64,000 nt of DNA, taken from Dechloromonas hankyongensis. Lineage in GTDB: Bacteria > Pseudomonadota > Gammaproteobacteria > Burkholderiales > Rhodocyclaceae. Below the pieces are notes generated by a model. The model searched no databases. It was not told the origin of the DNA and saw only the letters and a program-made list of their open reading frames with translations. A program made the position numbers and the translations under genes. The stretch spans positions 62,001 to 126,000 of the forward strand of contig NZ_JAKLTN010000001.1 in the NCBI RefSeq assembly GCF_022012295.1. The letters are read 5' to 3'. Below are positions 63,619-64,000 of this stretch, piece after piece; positions within the stretch are counted from its first letter, which is position 1, and each line of letters starts with the position of its first letter.

Positions 63619-64000
63619 ATGGCTGAACAATATTCTTCCAAGGGCATGATGTGGAAAACGATCGGCGTGGCCGTAGTTCTGATCGCTATCATCTACCCGC
63701 TCACCAACAGGACTTTCACCTCGGCTGCCGACGCATCCAAGGGCACTGATGAATCCGACGTCCGCATCCAGCCGGTCGCCAAGTTCGAACTGGCCAAGGC
63801 CGAAGCTCCGGCCGCCAGCGGCCCGCGCGACGGCGCCACCATCTTCAATGCTGTCTGTGGCGCCTGCCACAACACCGGTGCTGCCGGCGCCCCGAAGATC
63901 GACGACAAGGCTGCTTGGGCACCGCGTCTGGCCCAGGGCAAGGATGCGCTGATCAAGAGCGTGACCAATGGCAAGAACGCCATGCCGCCGAAGGGTGGCG
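63619..64000 (+). CDS. Membrane-anchored c-type cytochrome, partial
   Basis: The first 127 codons of a cytochrome. An N-terminal uncleaved-looking helix (MMWKTIGVAVVLIAIIYPL, ~10-28) is followed by a linker and a class I domain with the haem site CGACH (~80-84), TGAAGAPKIDDKAAW and MPPKGG near the window edge, where the methionine ligand is expected. It is related to the dihaem cytochrome at 49195. The rest is outside the window, so a second haem domain cannot be excluded. Confidence 0.88.
   Translation, partial: MAEQYSSKGMMWKTIGVAVVLIAIIYPLTNRTFTSAADASKGTDESDVRIQPVAKFELAKAEAPAASGPRDGATIFNAVCGACHNTGAAGAPKIDDKAAWAPRLAQGKDALIKSVTNGKNAMPPKGG

Overview
The window is a high-GC, gene-dense stretch of a betaproteobacterial chromosome. 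Gene content and protein style point to the Rhodocyclales (a Dechloromonas/Azonexus/Ferribacterium-like organism). The supporting features are a periplasmic nitrate reductase of the napDAGHB type, many c-type cytochromes, abundant PAS/Cache/GGDEF signalling proteins, a PEP-CTERM protein, a TRAP transporter linked to a UspA protein, and the conserved blocks gmk-rpoZ-spoT, rph-rdgB-hemW and argS-(SPOR)-dsbA. This assignment is inferred from gene content; no rRNA is present. I found no tRNA, rRNA, CRISPR array, insertion sequence or prophage.

Layout. 1-6.9 kb: end of a rhodanese, nadA, a PEP-CTERM protein, a ybhP-clsB pair, gluQRS, a PAS-GGDEF diguanylate cyclase and a VOC protein. 7.1-12.3 kb: membrane transport, with a TRAP dctQM pair whose dctM is broken by a one-base frameshift, a universal stress protein, a TerC-type protein and a VC_2705-type sodium:solute symporter. 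12.4-19.4 kb: ccmI followed by a four-gene Mto/Mtr-like electron conduit on the minus strand. Its genes are a monoheme cytochrome (MtoD-like), a decaheme periplasmic cytochrome (MtoA/MtrA), an MtrB/PioB porin, and a fusion of a nine-heme c-type domain with a membrane cytochrome b domain that stands where a CymA-type quinone enzyme is usually found. 19.5-27.1 kb: five signalling proteins (NarX/NarL-type pair, REC plus a 1235-aa triple-PAS kinase, another REC). 27.1-33.4 kb: rpoH under a perfect CIRCE operator, then napDAGHB. 33.4-41.9 kb: a minus-strand run yicC-hybrid kinase-gmk-rpoZ-spoT-dadA-tatD. 42-46.4 kb: a Ser/Thr kinase-PP2C pair, rph, rdgB, hemW. 46.4-49.8 kb: OmpA-like lipoprotein, small membrane protein, ychJ, rdgC, a diheme cytochrome c5. 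49.9-55.6 kb: argS-SPOR-dsbA-SDR-thiS-thiG-trmB with a structured repeat between thiS and thiG. 55.7-64 kb: a DNA glycosylase, a second GGDEF protein, ubiB, a SWIM/SNF2 helicase, pncC, a candidate small RNA and the start of another cytochrome c.

How they may work together. The Mto-like operon could move electrons between an extracellular donor or acceptor and the quinone pool, and NapGH/NapB/NapA would move quinol electrons to periplasmic nitrate. ccmI supports haem attachment. The two-component pair directly upstream of the conduit is the obvious candidate regulator. A perfect palindrome in the conduit's upstream region shares its 14-bp core pattern (TAGGRATATYCCTA) with a palindrome in front of the TRAP operon, which suggests a shared regulator. 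These functional links are inferences from gene order and motifs.
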